Shown one piece after another: positions 62,764-64,000 of a stretch of 64,000 nt of DNA (position 1 is its first letter; every line of letters begins with the position of its first letter). The translations under genes and the position numbers were made by a program. Source of the DNA: Sphingomonas ginkgonis (lineage in GTDB: Bacteria > Pseudomonadota > Alphaproteobacteria > Sphingomonadales > Sphingomonadaceae); assembly GCF_003970925.1 (NCBI RefSeq), contig NZ_RWJF01000001.1:2908501-2972500 (forward strand). The letters run 5' to 3'. The notes under the pieces were generated by a model. That model searched no databases, was not told where the DNA came from, and saw only the letters and a program-made list of their open reading frames with translations.

Positions 62764-63477
62764 CTAAACTCGGGGCTCGGTCGGGGACTCGGACTTGCGG
62801 CCGGACGGCGAGGCGTTGGTCGAGACCTCGCCCGTCTCCATCAGCGACTTGAAGCGGCGCAGGTCGCGGCGCGCCTGCACGTTGGGCTCGCGCTGCATCA
62901 GCTTGGCAACCAGCCGGCCGATCTCGCCGGCGGGCGGCTCATAGTTCATCAGCAGCCGGACGAAGGTCCCGCGGCCCGGCGCCGCGTCGGCGAACTCGAC
63001 CTGCCCCCGGGTCTCGATCTGTGAATCCGGCTCGGACTGCCAGACGATCCGCTCGCCCGGCTTGTCCTCGACGATCCGGGCGATCACCTCGACCGTCGCG
63101 CCGGCTGGCGCCTCGATCGTCCAGCGCGAGCGCTGCTCGTCGAGCTTCTCGATCGTCCGGACATTGTCCATGAATTGCGGGAAGCGGGTGAAGTCCCGCC
63201 AGAACTCGTACAGCTCCTGCCGCGGCTTGCCGATCGTCACGGTGCGGCCGACCAGCGGCTTGTCCTCGTTCTTCGCCGCCTTGCCCCGCAGGACATGGTC
63301 GGGAGCGTCCGAGATGGTCACGCCATCATCGTCCTGATCGCGCGCCAGCTTCGAGAAGAACAGCGCGGCACCGGCAGCGGCCGCGGCGATCCCGGCGCCG
63401 ATCAGCGCCGTCGAAGTGGTTGAACTACTGTCGTTTCGATTATTCCTGTCGCGAGGTCCGCGGTGCGCTTCGGCCAT
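62764..63477 (-). CDS. SRPBCC-family membrane-anchored protein
   Basis: 237 residues from ATG 63477, with AGAGAGG upstream. A polar, Asn/Ser-rich start is followed by a hydrophobic segment at about 24-44 (ALIGAGIAAAAAGAALFFSK). The SRPBCC (polyketide cyclase/dehydrase-like) domain starts at VGRTVTIGKPRQELYEFWRD and includes FPQFMDNVRTIEKLDEQRSR, WTIEAPAGATVEV, EPDSQIETRGQVEF and VRLLMNYEPPAGEIG. It may bind a lipid or aromatic ligand at the membrane. First gene of the four-gene stress unit, behind an EcfG-type promoter. Confidence 0.9.
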   Translation of the reverse strand: MAEAHRGPRDRNNRNDSSSTTSTALIGAGIAAAAAGAALFFSKLARDQDDDGVTISDAPDHVLRGKAAKNEDKPLVGRTVTIGKPRQELYEFWRDFTRFPQFMDNVRTIEKLDEQRSRWTIEAPAGATVEVIARIVEDKPGERIVWQSEPDSQIETRGQVEFADAAPGRGTFVRLLMNYEPPAGEIGRLVAKLMQREPNVQARRDLRRFKSLMETGEVSTNASPSGRKSESPTEPRV

Positions 63478-63504
63478 GGCCAACCCTCTCTTTCCAGGTT
63501 GGTC

Positions 63505-63529
63505 AACCGATCGTCGGTAAGCGCGTTCC
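63505..63529 (-). promoter_or_regulatory. EcfG-type general-stress promoter
   Basis: On the minus strand GGAAC (63529-63525) is separated by 17 bp from GTT (63507-63505), the spacing of the alphaproteobacterial EcfG consensus GGAAC-N16/17-CGTT (here GGTT). It is 28 nt before the SRPBCC ATG. Confidence 0.75.
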
Positions 63530-63602
63530 TACCGTTCGCCGCCCGGAACGGAACTCCGCGACGTCGATACGACGAGCCGCCGTGGCAGCGCGTCGGTCCG
63601 CT

Positions 63603-64000
63603 TCAGGCCCGACCCGCGAGCACGGTCGAGACGGCGGAGACGAAGCGGTCCACCGCCGCGTCCGACATGCCGACGACGTTGAAGCGCCCGCTGTCGGCCA
63701 TGTAGATGGCGTGCTTCTCGCGCAGCTCGAGCACCTGATCCTTCGACAGCGGCAGCATCGAGAACATGCCGTACTGGTCGGCGATGAAGGCGAGCCGCGG
63801 GTCCGCTGCCGCGAACCGCGCGCGGAGGCTGTTGATGCGGTCGCGCATGCCGGCCAGCTCCTCGCGCCAGGCAGCGGCGGTGGCGGGATCGTCGAGGACG
63901 ATCCGGACCGCGGCGGCGCCATGGTCCGGCGGCATCGACCACATCTCGCGCGCGAGCTGCATCACCGTCTTCATCGCGGTGGTGCTGCTCTCCTCCGCCG
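63603..64000 (-). CDS. Aromatic amino acid aminotransferase, C-terminal part (5' end outside window)
   Basis: The frame is open to the window edge and encodes 132 residues of the C-terminal domain: TVMQLAREMWSMPPDHGAAA, then RIVLDDPATAAAWREELAGM, MFSMLPLSKDQVLELREKHA and RFNVVGMSDAAVDRFVSAVS. The SMPPDHGAA segment and the IYM...R.N..G substrate-side arginine region are typical of fold-I AspC/TyrB enzymes. It probably transaminates aromatic or dicarboxylic amino acids. The PLP lysine lies outside the window. The stress operon is encoded downstream after 125 bp. Confidence 0.88.
   Translation of the reverse strand, partial: AEESSTTAMKTVMQLAREMWSMPPDHGAAAVRIVLDDPATAAAWREELAGMRDRINSLRARFAAADPRLAFIADQYGMFSMLPLSKDQVLELREKHAIYMADSGRFNVVGMSDAAVDRFVSAVSTVLAGRA

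Overview
The window is one continuous stretch of a high-GC, gene-dense alphaproteobacterial chromosome. Gene families and order point to Sphingomonadales (Sphingomonas-like): SapC, GTA-type DUF2793, a proline-tailed outer-membrane barrel, an HWE kinase, a PAS-GGDEF-EAL-PilZ protein, an alphaproteobacterial SOS box (GAAC-N7-GAAC) and an EcfG-type general-stress promoter. Assignment rests on recognised families and motifs only; no database search was possible. No CRISPR array, IS transposase, rRNA or clear prophage was seen. The single RNA gene found is tRNA-Arg(CCT).

Layout. 0-3.2 kb: frameshifted tail of a glycoside hydrolase, an exported OB-fold protein, and a divergent PhoP/PhoQ-like two-component system. 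3.2-6.1 kb: three Tad-type pseudopilin genes, the largest with a von Willebrand domain. 6.2-9.9 kb: a secreted GH3 glycosidase and a divergent esterase flanking a LacI-type operator. 10-11.2 kb: PCuAC and SCO copper-delivery pair. 11.2-19 kb: hydrolase, YjbR protein, SelO, RhlE-type helicase, SapC, an Xre/RES toxin-antitoxin pair, quinone oxidoreductase, DUF1192. 19-27 kb: ClpA, two secreted peptidases (S9, M28), GST, Tat-exported dienelactone hydrolase. 27-35.4 kb: HWE kinase, Bax-inhibitor-1 protein, ThpR, SOS-controlled UvrA, small OmpA protein, beta-barrel, DUF2793 remnant, FolE. 35.3-39.7 kb: frameshifted FAD oxidoreductase, DUF6356 protein, tRNA-Arg, nitrilase-type amidase, glutaredoxin, ComF, methyltransferase. 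39.7-49.4 kb: Flp pilin, AccA, XerD, a large exported protein of unknown role with a 44-residue membrane protein upstream, AroK, IscU-like protein, CysS, CvpA, RraB-like and DUF1801 proteins set among palindromic repeats, RadA. 49.5-64 kb: hydrolase, MFS exporter, CysK, GGDEF-EAL-PilZ, acyl-CoA dehydrogenase with its MerR regulator, lipoprotein, PurF, SDR, a four-gene stress operon, and the tail of an aromatic aminotransferase.

Most genes are housekeeping. The most interesting parts are regulatory or architectural: the EcfG-type promoter driving SRPBCC-ADH-acidic protein-SDR with near-constant 11-12 nt spacing; the SOS box of uvrA; the LacI-type operator between the GH3 and esterase genes; the Xre/RES module whose inverted repeat spans its own -10 and start codon; the dispersal of the usual radA-cvpA-purF-SDR neighbourhood with REP-like repeats at the junctions; and two genes each broken by one apparently missing base, which could be real pseudogenes or assembly errors.
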